DNA of 64,000 bases from Ambrosia x helenae (lineage: Eukaryota; Streptophyta; Magnoliopsida; Asterales; Asteraceae), in the NCBI GenBank assembly GCA_030844895.1, contig CM061233.1, positions 63,017,190-63,081,189 on the forward strand, read 5' to 3'. Positions within the stretch are counted from its first letter, which is position 1, and each line of letters starts with the position of its first letter. The notes under the pieces are model-generated. The model ran no database searches. It was not told the DNA's origin and was given only the letters and a program-made list of their open reading frames with translations. Made by a program: the position numbers and the translations under genes. Positions 11,689-22,371 of the stretch are shown in pieces.

Positions 11689-11897
11689 CCGAAGACACTT
11701 TCCATCCAACACAGGGATTGCTCCAAGTCAACTCAACAAGACATTTAAGCTGAAGACACTTTCCATCTAACACATGGATTGCTCCAAGTCAACTTAACAA
11801 GACATTTAAGTCGAAGACACTTTCCATCCAACACAGGGATTGCTCCAACTCAATTCAACAAAGACATTTAAGCGAAGACACTTTCCATCCAACACAC
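11680..11897. repeat. 61-bp tandem repeat, about 3.6 copies
   Basis: Units begin at about 11680, 11741, 11802 and 11863. Each contains ACATTTAAG, GAAGACACTTTCCATCCAAC and GATTGCTCCAA. The first unit overlaps the broken end of the B LTR through a shared ACATTTA, which suggests a microhomology junction. Confidence 0.85.
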
Positions 11898-11929
11898 GGT
11901 TCACTAACAGTGGTGTGGTATACCATTTT

Positions 11930-13020
11930 GCTTATGATCCAACACCAAATCTCATTATCTGTCAACGATGAAGGTAACCTGAAAACAACCGGATGGTTGG
12001 TAGCTATAGGTAAGAACATTGTGGATGAGGATTGTTTACCTTCCCATTGATTTCAAGTTTGTTGCCTTCATCGTTGACAGATATCTTTCTGAAAACAACT
12101 GAAGGCAACCTGGAACTAGGTGATGGCCATACCGATGTGAGGGTAGTCCATTGGTATTAATGGCAAAGTGATTGTAAGGGAAGAAGAAGAGAATGTTATA
12201 TATGTTTACCTTCCCATTGATTTCAAGTATGTTTACCTTCCCATGGAAACTCTAAAGACCTTTACGGAGGTTTGCCAGAGGGTCATTGGTCTTCAAAGTT
12301 TCCAACCCCTAATACATTCATCAAAGGATATTCATGCAAGAATGCATAGTACAAAATTCTTTTGACAAACGTCTGGCTGATATCCAGCTGCTGGAATTGT
12401 TTACCTTCCCATTGATTTCAAGTATGTTTATCTTCCCATTGATTTCAAGTATGTTTACCTTCCCATTGATTTCAAGTATGTTTACCTTCCCATGGAAACT
12501 CTGAAGACCTTTACGGAGGTTTTCCAGAGGGTCATTGGTCTTCAGAGTTTCCAACCCCTAATACATTCATCAAAGGATATTCATGTGAGAATGCATAGTA
12601 CAAAATTCTTTTGACAAACGTCTGGCTGATATCCAGCTGCTGGAATTGTTTACCTTCCCAATGATTTCAAGTATGTTTACCTTCCCATTGATTTCAAGTA
12701 TGTTTACCTTCCCATGGAAACTCTGAAGACCTTTAGGGAGGTTTGCCAGAGGGTCATTGGTCTTCAGAGTTTCCAACCCCTAATATATTCATCAAAGGAT
12801 ATTCATGTGAGAATGCATAGTATAAAATTCTTTTGACAAACGTCTGGCTGATATCCAGCTGCTGGAATTGTTTACCTTCCCATTGATTTCAAGTATGTTT
12901 ACCTCCCCATTGATTTCAAGTATGTTTACCTTCCCATTGATTTCAAGTATGTTTACCTTCCCATTGATTTCAAGTATGTTTACCTTCGGTTTGATTTCAA
13001 GTATGTTTACCTTCGGTTTG
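11930..13020. repeat. Higher-order tandem array with 27-bp subrepeats
   Basis: A 27-base unit (GTTTACCTTCCC, then ATTGATTTCAAGTAT) occurs singly and in runs at about 12206-12240, 12398-12490, 12647-12715 and 12867-13018. Runs are separated by a ~170-base block with GGAAACTCTGAAGACC and its inverted copy GGTCTTCAGAGTTTCC about 40 bases apart, then TCATCAAAGGATATTCATG and GCTGATATCCAGCTGCTGG. Blocks start near 12242, 12491 and 12713. Because 27 is divisible by three, the minus strand is open through the runs, encoding repeated VNILEINGK. I see no promoter or start that argues for expression. Confidence 0.85.
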
Positions 13021-15540
13021 CTGTAGGACTGGCACGATGTATGGCCCAATTGATGCAAAATGTAATGTCATGCACAATGTGTACTCACAGTGACATCGAA
13101 CACTTTATATGAGTAAAACGATCGCTTTACAATGCCGAAAACGACTATCATCACTCTGTATGGATTGCTTGTTAGCGTCGATCCTACTGTCGATTTCTTT
13201 CCACAACCATTGCTCCAACATAACTTGCACCGACTTGAGATATGAGTTTGATTAGCTTGAATCTCTTTGATCCATGGTATCCACTAACCGTGTTAATCAA
13301 CCTCATATCTCAAGCCGGTGCAAGACCCTTACAGAGGGTCACTATTCATATATCATTGTTGTTGGACGTTCATGTGAGAATGCATAGTACAAAATTCTTT
13401 TGACAAACATCTGGCTGACCTGAAGTTCCTTTGCAACCTAGTTCCTTTTAATTATAAACAACATTAAAGAAGGACTTGTGCTATTTCTTTTCAAACCCTT
13501 CCATCATATATCGATCAAATTGCCATAGGGTCATTGGTCTTCAGAGTTTCCAACCCCTAATACCATACAAAATGACCGTGTTTGAAAAACAGAGAGTTCT
13601 TATGGAAGTTGCTAAAATAATTAAACAAATGTATTTGTGAATAATACATTCATCAAAAAGACAATCTCTTTGTCAATCACCCTCATAGGAAAATCGACTC
13701 TCACACTTATGCGTAGATCAAGGAGATTGATGAAGATATTTATCAAGACCCTTACAGAGGGTCACTATTCATATACCATTGTTGTTGGATATTCATGTGA
13801 GAATGCATAGTACAACATTAAAGAAGGACTTGTGCTATTTCTTCTTGATCTTGATCTTCACACTTGCTTTTGACAAACGTCTGGCTGACCTGAAGTTCCT
13901 TTGCAACCAGGTAGAAAGGAACTAGTTTGCAAATATAAAAATCCATCACATCACGATTTGTATCCCGACAAATAATGAGTAACCTACTAACTAACCCTTC
14001 ATCTTCTCTGTTTAAAGTCCTAACAAAATATAAACTAAAAGAACAAGGCTTCAAACACTACTTTTTGCTTAAGGTAATCAAACTCAGGGCAACCCTTGTT
14101 TGATTATACTCGTGTTCAGCCTTTATCAGGTTGCCTTCATCGTTGACCGATATCTCTCCAATAACAACCCTTGTATGATTATACTCGTGTTCAGCCTTGT
14201 ATGACCGCAAGGCTTCAAACACTACTTTTTTCTCAAGGTAATATTATTGCTTACCTTCATCGTTAAGTCAAAAGCGGTCCAAATTCCATGGTTTGTTCTT
14301 CCTATGTATCATCATTTCTACAAAAAAAAAAGGTGGGGGGGGGCTTTGATGGTTTGGATGTTGATCCATGTTTGAGGGAAAAATGAAGAGTGGGCTGTTA
14401 ATGTGATTGCATTCTCATATAATATTTCCGATAAAAAGGCAACTTGATTCGTTGTACTGGCTGTCAAAAGAAAGCGCGTGATGATAGTCGTTTTCGGCGT
14501 CGTAAAGCAATCGTTACTATAATGATTAGAAACATTCCAAATAACTGTAATGATCGCTAAGGTTAGTGGATACCATGGATCAGAGAGATTAAAGCTAATC
14601 AAACTCAGGTCAACCCTTGTTTGATTATACTCGTGTTCAGCCTTATCAGGTTGCCTTCATCGTTGACCGATATCTCTCCGATAACAACCCTTATTTGATT
14701 ATACTCGTGTTCAGCCTTTAATTGTTTGGGAATATTTCTGATAAAAAGGCAACCTGATTCGTTGTACTGGCTGTCAAAAGAAATCGCGTGATGATAGTCG
14801 TTTTCGGCATCGTAAAGCGATCGTTACTGTAATGATCAGAAACATTCCAAATAACTATAATGATCGCTACGGTTAGTGGATACCATGGATCATAGAGATT
14901 CAAGCTAATCAAACTCAGGTCAACCCTTGTTTGATTATACTCGTGTTCAGCCTTTATCAGGTTGCCTTCCTCGTTGACCGATATATCTCTGATATATGAA
15001 TAGTGACCCTCTGGCAAACCTACCTCTGTTTTGAATTTGTTGCTTCCATCGAGAAGTTATCAATCTCACTGTAATGATCAGGAACATTCCAAATAACTGT
15101 ATAATTTCAGCTTTTGTTTAACTATTTTAGCAACTTCCATAGAGAAGTTATCAATCTCACTGTCCAACAATTCATCTTCCTTGTCTTAAAACCCTTGACA
15201 TCGCTGTTTGATTATACTCGTGTTCAGCATTTATCAGGTTGCCATCATCGTTGACAGATATTACTCCGATAACAAACTGAATTTTACTTGCTTGCATGAA
15301 AAGTTGTACCGGTTGTAGAAAGAAATCAACCGTCAGATCGACTGTTGATTGGTATATAGAGAGCAAACCGACGATCATTCAAAAATTTAAAGTTACCGCT
15401 AACCTTTGCGCCATCATCGACTACAGCAAACTGACGATCTTCCTCCACGGCACTCCTAATGGGCCTCTCTTTATTTCACCGTACGATTTGTGTTTTTGTT
15501 GCTTTTTAATAATGAGTTTTGTGTTTATGAAACCCTAACG
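13021..15540. repeat. Mosaic of short shuffled modules in both orientations
   Basis: Short blocks of 20-70 bases recur in varying order and on both strands. One carries TTGATTATACTCGTGTTCAG (14101, 14619, 14934, 15209 and others). One carries GCCTTCATCGTTGAC, also present inverted near 11958. Others carry CACTATTCATAT preceded by CCTTACAGAGGGT, CATGTGAGAATGCATAGTAC, and GTGGATACCATGGATCAGAG. Some minus-strand blocks read as related peptides (DISVNDEGNL, then KAEHEYNQ). The peptides never join into a recognisable protein. An open plus-strand frame at 15296-15538 (80 codons) is unrecognised. This looks like repeated copying and template switching among a few parent segments. Confidence 0.7.
14434..14955. 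repeat. Pair of ~210-bp direct repeats
   Basis: 14434-14640 and 14744-14955 are near-identical, both containing GTTGTACTGGCTGTCAAAAG, GATGATAGTCGTTTTCGGC and ACATTCCAAATAACT, then GTGGATACCATGGATCA. On the minus strand both copies stay open and read similar peptides (PWYPLTVAI, then TTNQVAFLSEI). A shorter relative lies near 13110-13160 in the opposite orientation. Confidence 0.8.
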
Positions 15541-16254
15541 TCTGAGCAATGATTTATTATTATTATTTTATTTATTGTTATTTTTATTTCTGTTTTGAGG
15601 GTGTAATGATGATGATGGTTCTGATTTGACAAACGATTTTTGAAAGTATCAACATTCGGAAATTAGTAAACATTTTTTAGGGCTCCTGTGGTCTAATCAA
15701 ACTCAGCAGATGCCTAGCTTTGGCCAAAGCTAGGCGCTTTGGCCTTTTTTTAAAAAAAATTAACTTGTTTTAATTCATTTTAAATACTTGTTATTGATTA
15801 AAAATTAATTGTAATTCATTTTAAAATATTTTTAGTTGTTCCCAATACAACAAAATTCGTTTGAGGCGTTACGGGTCGTTTATTGCTCGTTTGTGTGTTT
15901 TGGTTGAAACATCCGAGTTTGTTCAACTTTCATGAATTATTCTACGTGGTGCTCCGACTATGCGGTCGATAACCATATTTTTTCAAAATACGATTTTTGC
16001 ATGTCTAATCGACATGCTGGACTTCCGGTCTCTGTTTGACGAGTTTCGTAATGTTTAATTGATCGTTTGTGGTTTTAAGAAGTTATCCGATCATTTTACT
16101 AATTCCCGATTCTTGATATTTTCATAAATCGTTTTACTAATTTCCGATTCTTGATAATAATAAATTATTATAATAATAAAACAAAGGAACTACGTTGCAA
16201 ATATAATAATAAATTATTATAATAATAATAGGGTTAGGATCAAATACACAAGAC
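15541..16254. other. AT-rich spacer with one GC-rich palindrome
   Basis: It contains a 24-base perfect palindrome at 15712-15735, built on GCCTAGCTTTGG, continuing into GCGCTTTGGCC, related to the hairpins at 18446-18563. TTATTATAATAAT runs lie near 16158-16230. I see no gene. Confidence 0.6.
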
Positions 16255-17375
16255 ACTTTTTCTAGGAAGGGTGAGAAGGATTGTGATCCATTGATCATAT
16301 ATTTGAAGGGTTGAGATTAGTTTGTTTGAAAAGAATAAATAATAAATTAGAGGAAGGGCATAAAAGAAAAACCACATTTGTTGACTTTCTCTCTCCACAC
16401 GCAATGCACATGTCAATTCCCCCATCATTTTAAAACGTCTATAACTTTTTCATACGACATTTTTTTTTCAAAAAAATTTCACCATATTAACGAACGTTTT
16501 TTATCTTTAATATGAGTACCACATTGCTACATTAAAATTGAAAAAAAAAATTGTGCTAAATGGGTTTTCTTCTCCGTTGTGTCTTTCTGCTCGTTAATTG
16601 TGTTATAGTATGCATGTGTGCTTTATAAATATGTTATTTATGTTTTTTTAGTCTACACATGATTTAACTTTTGTCCATTGTGTTTTTAGTATGCTTTTAA
16701 TTGTGTTTTACGCAAATGAGTTTTGTATTTAGGTGTACATTGTGTTTTATTATGTTGTTCATTGTGTAGAGTCTAGTATTCATTGTATTTTAGTTTTCTG
16801 TTCATTGTGTCTTTTATATGTCGTCCATTGTGTTTTACACATTTGGGTTTTTAACTTCTTTTTTTCAAAAGTATTCATTGTATTTTAGTCTTCTGTTCAT
16901 CGTGTCTTTCATATGTCATCCATTGTGTCTTACGCAACTGGGTTTTCAACTTTTTTTCAAAAGTATTCATTGTGTTTTAGTCTTATATTCATTGTGTCTT
17001 TAGTATGTCGTCCATTGTGTTTTACTAGACTCTTGATTGTGTTTTATACCCTATTTTTAATTGGTGTTCATTGTGTTTTACATTCCATTGTGTTTTACAT
17101 TTCATTGTGTCTTACGCAAGTGGGTTTTGAATTTTTTTTTCAAAAGTATAGCAATATGGTACTCATATTAAAGATAAAAAGACGCTCAATTTTATGGTAT
17201 AATTTTTTTTTTAAAAACGGATGGCGTATAAAAAAGTTATGGGCATTTAAAAATGAAGGTGGAAATGGCATGTGACTTGCATGTGCATATGTTTTTGACA
17301 AAATTACCCCTCCCACTTGTTAATTCTTTGGACACATGTCATTTTCTAGTGGCTTCTCACCCTTTTCATTTTTTG
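16255..17375. mobile_element. Non-autonomous TIR element with internal minisatellite
   Basis: Inverted end regions: the left arm has GGGTGAGAAGG (16268) and, further in, ATAACTTTTTCATACG (16441) and TATCTTTAATATGAGTAC (16502). The right arm carries the same motifs reversed: GTACTCATATTAAAGATA (17159), CGTATAAAAAAGTTAT (17225) and CTTCTCACCC (17353). Between the arms lies a degenerate ~20-base repeat (TTCATTGTGTTTTA). No transposase frame is present. The superfamily and the target duplication are not settled; a MULE- or foldback-type MITE is my guess. Confidence 0.55.
16590..17120. repeat. Degenerate TTCATTGTGTTTTA minisatellite
   Basis: Many imperfect copies of a motif around TTCATTGTGTYTTAgtATG, with short spacers, fill the centre of the TIR element. 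The 16818-17003 and 16913-17275 open frames are by-products of the low-stop repeat. Confidence 0.8.
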
Positions 17376-17592
17376 TAGCCTTTGTAGAATAACCCAACCC
17401 AATAATAATAATAATGTAATATAGTCATGGTTAATGCTCAAAGAAGTCAACCTTTGTTGACTCCTAGAAGTCTTGAAGACGAAATGAATTTTACAAGATA
17501 CTTCAAACAAGGTATGGATATGGAGAATATGCAATGAGATGATTTCGTACAAGATTTCAATGCAAGCAAGTCAAATTCAGTTGTTGGACCAA

Positions 17593-17733
17593 CTTGAGAT
17601 ATGAGTTTGATTAGCTTGAATCTCTCTGATCCATGGTATCCACTAACAGTAGCGATTATCGCGTGTCATGGATCCTTTGAAAGTGGATACCATGGATCAG
17701 AGAGATTTAAGCTAATCAAACTCATATCTCAAG
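17593..17733. repeat. 52-bp near-perfect inverted repeat (hairpin)
   Basis: Arms 17593-17644 and 17682-17733 pair over 52 positions with one wobble (G-T), around a 37-base loop. The arms hold CTTGAGATATGAGTTTGATT and its reverse complement, and GGATACCATGGATCAGAGAG. Related single arms occur at 13233-13285 and in minus-strand modules at 14570 and 14880. The foldback could give a long double-stranded RNA if transcribed. It may equally be a by-product of the module shuffling. Confidence 0.8.
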
Positions 17734-17755
17734 CCGGTGCAAGTTATGTTAGTGA

Positions 17756-17959
17756 TATCTGTCATCTTCTTCTTCAACCGGATGGTTGGTAGCTCTAGGT
17801 AAGAATATTGTGGATGATGATGATAATAACTTCTCTTCAGATTCTGATTACACCGACGGAATTGGAATGGACAAACCAAAGCCTAAGGTGAATACGGTTG
17901 GTGATGGTAAACCTAGAGAGGTTTTGCTTCAGGAGAAAGGTGTGGATTATCGGAATTGA
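17756..17959 (+). pseudogene. 67-codon gene-like fragment without start, unknown
   Basis: The frame is open from the codon after TGA (17753-17755) to the TGA at 17957-17959. It has normal protein-like composition: a Ser run, TGWLVALGKNIV, an Asp/Asn-rich acidic stretch, YTDGIGMDKPKPK and a C-terminal LLQEKGVDYRN. A second partial copy near 11955-12045 reads SVNDEGNL, then TGWLVAIGKNIVDED, before breaking into the 27-bp repeats. The two copies differ mainly by synonymous or conservative changes, suggesting descent from a real coding exon. I do not recognise the protein. Confidence 0.4.
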
Positions 17960-18444
17960 ATACTTTGAGATGACACGCGAAGCTTTAGACTCCAAGCGGA
18001 TCCCTTGATCATTCACTTATTTAATGAAATTTAACGCGCACACCGCATTCGACTATACGTGGTTTTTTATTTTTTTCTAAAAGTAGAAAAACCTATAAAA
18101 AATTAACAACTAACAAAAATATTGTAGAACAAATGAAGAAAGTGTTCCTCTCTGTTACCAAGCATGTCAAGAAATGATAATTTTCAAATATTGCAGATCA
18201 AGGTCTCCGTTAGTTTTAACTGAATCTATTGTTAAAATCTTTGACTATATGTGGTTGATGATGTCAAGTTTAAGTCGTTGATTCATTTGGAAATCGAAAA
18301 CGCCTATATAGACGTTTGATTAGAGTTAAGACCTTTGTTTTTAATTTTTTTTTTAACTTTTTAAAATAATTATATTAAAAAAATAAGCAAAAAATAAAAA
18401 ACCAATTCAAAACATCAAAAAATACCCCAAATTAAAACTTTGAT
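17960..18444. other. AT-rich stretch, no feature seen
   Basis: No coding, repeat-end or RNA signal that I can support. It ends next to the GC-rich hairpins. Confidence 0.5.
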
Positions 18445-18445
18445 T

Positions 18446-18563
18446 CAAAGCGCCTTGCTTTGGCCTAAGCTAGGCGCTTTGGACCAAAAAAATCAGCTTT
18501 TCCTGCCACCTCGTACGATTTGACCCAAAGCGCCTCGCTTAGGCCAAAGCGAGGCGCTTTGGG
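18446..18563. repeat. Two GC-rich hairpins (AAGCGCC-type)
   Basis: Hairpin one (18446-18481) has 15-bp arms with one mismatch. Hairpin two has perfect 17-bp arms CCCAAAGCGCCTCGCTT (18524-18540) and its complement at 18547-18563, with a 6-base loop. The palindrome at 15712-15735 shares the same core. They stand out against AT-rich flanks. Confidence 0.8.
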
Positions 18564-18603
18564 GGGGTTTAAATAGAAGTGAGGGGGTGTGAATATCCGA
18601 AGC

Positions 18604-18917
18604 CTATTGAATTGAATATCCGAAAGGGGGCTCCCCTCTAAAAAAGAAGTCCTTGTTCTCCAAGACCTTTTGTTGTGAACTCCCCTATAATACCCCTTAC
18701 CTTTTTTGATAATTACAACTTATACCAAGGGCCATATCTAGGGAACTTTTTGATAAAAACACACAACGCCACCACGACCTCCTTCTCTCTATACTCTCTC
18801 CATAACCTCTCCATAAACACACCTAAATCACTAATAATTAGCTTATATTAGTAAGGTTTTGAGGTAATTAGAAGAGCTTGGAGCTTAGCTAAAGAAGATT
18901 ACCTCATAATCAAGCTC
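18604..18917. repeat. Duplicated segment, intact copy
   Basis: This ~314-bp segment recurs downstream in two pieces, 19031-19117 and 22372-22585. Landmarks are TATTGAATTGAATATCC, CCTTGTTCTCCAAGAC, CTTATACCAAGGGCCATATC and CACTAATAATTAGCTTATAT. It has a CT-rich leader-like part, but no open frame is recognisable. Confidence 0.8.
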
Positions 18918-19030
18918 ATTGGTGTTATCAAGCCCAAAATCCACTTGTCCAGTCCAATATGCAAAGCCCCATGTCTAGTGCAATACATGTAAAGAAAATA
19001 CAAAAAAATATTATAAGACACAACACAAGA
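18918..19030. other. Spacer resembling part of a Copia-type LTR
   Basis: CAATATGCAAAGCCCC and CATGTAAAG resemble 44805-44840 in the Copia-like LTR. The similarity is too short to assign boundaries. Confidence 0.3.
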
Positions 19031-19117
19031 TATTGAATTGAATATCCAAAAGGAGGCTCCTCTAAAAAAGAAGTCCTTGTTCTCCAAGACTATTTGTTGT
19101 GAACTCCCCTATAATAC

Positions 19118-21201
19118 TGATGACATGTCGTTAGGGTTATGCAAAAACCTAAATAAACTAGATAGTTAGAGTAAGTAGGGTATCGAATCCACGAGAAGCA
19201 TGTGGTTAATATTACACGTTTCGTTTAATTATTTAAACTAAAAATAACTAAATTAATTTAAAACTGAACTTTGGATTTATTTGAGTAGCTAGACTAACGA
19301 AAACGAAACTTAATTTAGAAACAAATATGAGAAAAGGGTGGTCTCTTCAGGATTCTGGTTAGCCAAATTCACTCGGGTTTGCGAACGAGTCAATTGGAAT
19401 CACATAGACATGATTTGTGGTTTAATATGATTGATAAAGAAGGTTGATTAATGACTTTGCTGACAGCCGATAACTAGACCGCGACTGTTGACTCGGTTGA
19501 TAACCACCTAACAATATCTTAATGACTCGTAATATTGAAAGACACGACTTGCAAGTATTCAATGACCCTCGATAAGAAACCGTGTTGGTTGATGAAATCC
19601 AAAACAAGTATACCATTCAATAAACGTTCAACATCAATATTAATAAAAACCACACTTGAAATCAAAAGTTTAAAGAAACATAATTCCAATCCAATATTTG
19701 ACAAACACTAACCCTTGCAAAGATAACTAACCATTCACCCGGAGAGAACCACAGGTGACTTAACCGCTCATGGCTAGGGTAGAATCCACCATCTCCTCTC
19801 CCCTTGTTCCTTGTGCGATGTTCCTGCCTCTTCTTCTTCGTACGATCAGATCCTTGTGTCTTGGGCCATGGATCGTGACCTTGGTCACGGTTCTTTTTAC
19901 TTTCTTTATTTTTATTTTTATTTTTATTTATTTATTATATAACTAGCTGATTACCCTGGGAAGGTCCCGGGCTTGAAAAATTTAATATGATTTAATAAAA
20001 AATAATAAAAGAAGAAAACTCAAATCACGAAAAGAGTATAAATAACTTAAACATAATCAATCTTAGTTAAAAAAACGTTCATTTAAAAGTTAAAAAAAAA
20101 TAAAAAGCATAAACCATATTAAACGTAATACAGTATTAAAAGGATAACCTTCAACATATAATCATCTTCACGTAATTTAAAATATGTTACAAGTTGACTT
20201 TGACTTATATAGATGTAGAATTCATGATCACATTGAAAACAAAAACACTTATTTCAATACAGTGACTTTGTAAAGAAAAACATATACGAATTTTCTTTGA
20301 ATACATGAATTTAGATTTATAAATGTTTATTAATCTAAACATAAATCACTTTCAATAATCAACGAAGAAGAAAAAACTTCAAAGTCTTTTAAAAATTTTT
20401 TAACACTTACTTCTTGATTAACAGAAGGAGAATTCAGAAACTTTTTAAGAATGAATGGTTTGATGTTAATGTAATCATATATTTATAATGGCTACTCAAT
20501 AATTCTATATTAAATTAATTTGTAAATAAAATATTCTATTTTAAATTAGAAGATATGCATATCTTCTTATGCATATCTTCTTATGCATATCTTCTTTATT
20601 TATTTTTAAATAAATATTTTATTAAGCTTACTGTAAACAAATAAATATTTAAATTTTTATGTTAATCCTTATACATAATTAGAAAACAATATTTATATAT
20701 AGTATATATCGAAAATAATATTTAAATTTAAATATTTTCAATTAGAAAATATGCATATCTTCTTTTATTTGTTTTTAAATAAATATTCTATTAAATTTCT
20801 CACCTCAACGTGCCACGTGACACATTCAATGGGGGGGAGGTTGAGGCCTCCATTGAATGCCACATCATCATAAGTCAATTCTTTTATTAATAGTTATAGA
20901 TTATAGATTATAGATATAGATTATAGATTGATATTAGTTTATTATTATAACTCCAGTGCTCTCAACTCGGGTGTTCTTCGCTCGACCAAAATTTCCCGTC
21001 TACGCCCCAACGTCTATGAACACCTGCTCTCAAGTGATTGTGTCTCGATTAAAATTCTTTTGTTTTGAGCTCATTATCCACGAACACCTACAAAACACAC
21101 GCGCACAAACAAATAACTAAGACCGACTAAAAGCACACAATAAAAGACTAAAATATATAAAAAAACTAACATATTAACAATGTGTTTTCACCAACACATC
21201 A
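19118..21201 (-). mobile_element. LTR (3' LTR of a minus-strand Gypsy-type element)
   Basis: In reverse complement it starts TGATGTGTTGGTG at 21201, next to a purine-rich tract (sense GATAAGTATGGGGTG, 21202-21216) that serves as PPT. It ends CATGTCATCA at 19118, where the duplicated host segment begins. The TGATG ends and the PPT context resemble Tat/Athila-type elements. It is interrupted by a Helitron. The expected 5-bp duplication (AATAC) is not found exactly at the right end. Confidence 0.55.
19943..20900 (-). mobile_element. Non-autonomous Helitron
   Basis: Read on the minus strand, the 5' end is TCTATAACTATTAATAAAAG (from 20900), typical of plant Helitron starts. The 3' end is a hairpin (GCCCGGGACCTTCCCAGGG, about 19955-19973) followed by a few bases and CTAG (19943-19946), then T, as Helitrons insert between A and T. 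The exact 5' end is blurred because the terminal motif (TATAGAT on plus) is tandemly repeated to about 20927. No RepHel gene is present, and the interior is AT-rich. Confidence 0.65.
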
Positions 21202-22371
21202 CACCCCATACTTATCTTTTTTTTGTCTCGAAAAAATTATATTCACTCTGCTCAACACATTATCACAGACTAGGACCCCATTCGCCATATCATACCTTAG
21301 CTAAGGTCCAAAGTCATACCCCAATTACAGATCAGCATTAGATGTGTTAATTCAACAAGTCAAATTGATTTCTATTTAAAAACATAATTATCCCGACTAC
21401 ATCTAACATGCTTCCAATTTTTATTTTCATGCAACACACCCCTCACAATGTTCACTTCACTTGGTTTCATATCTGGACTAGCATGTAATGCGCTAGTATT
21501 AGTCACTCAAAAACCAAGTATGTAACTCTGTTATCATAGGCTTGTATAACAATCACACCTCAACTATAGACACTGTACATATTTAAAGGACTTACGGGTT
21601 TTGGGCTTAGGGTAAAGGTAGTGAACGTTTAGGCTGAAAGTGGCTAAAATAAAATGGTGCAACAACTTGAATGACAATCCTTATTCACAAATCACAATAA
21701 CACACAACTTTGGGCATATTTGACCTATAACACATACTTCTATTTTTGTATATATTTTTTTTTCTCTTTTTTTCACATATATATTTTTTTCTAACATAAA
21801 TACAATCACTTAACACTTTGGATGTCATCAATACTTGATAAAGGTACTGGTTTATTTGGGTGATTATGTGGTTTAGCAAACGAAAGAGTATAAGGCTAAA
21901 AATTGGCTACGAATAGTAATATTTTGGTTAAACGGGTCAACACATAACAAATAAAGGGTGTCAAACAAAAAAAGGAATCCTAAATCGCCTTTGTCATTTA
22001 CGTGCATATTTAGTCTACTGCCTCAGCATGTATCAAATCACACAAGTTCTGCAATATAGAAACATTTGGCCTACTCTCAACAAACGAAAATGTATATAAA
22101 TCAATCTATCATCTAGTAGGCTCAAGATCTCACCAAAGTGGGTAAATGGGTTGCCGATGTGTGCATGTATTTATTACCAATAACTTGTTAAATCTAGTCA
22201 GACAATTCTAAACTTTTTTTTTCTTAAAAATACCTTCTGAAAACGGTTCATATTACTTTTCCACAAATTAGACCATCACTAAGGATCTACTACCAAAACA
22301 ATCAAGAAACAACTAGTATGTACTGAAAGAGCTGCTTTATGTCTGATTAGAATATTGGGATGAAATATCCT
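21202..22371 (-). mobile_element. Internal remnant of the minus-strand LTR element
   Basis: It lies between the PPT-bearing LTR edge and the resumption of the duplicated host segment. No gag or pol motif is recognisable, and the 5' LTR and PBS are missing. Confidence 0.4.

Noticed and set aside
11930..13020. CRISPR-like array
   Set aside because: Subrepeats are directly adjacent without unique spacers of constant length, and the context is a plant nucleus.
16818..17275. Hydrophobic small membrane-protein-like frames
   Set aside because: They arise from the T-rich TTCATTGTGTTTTA minisatellite.
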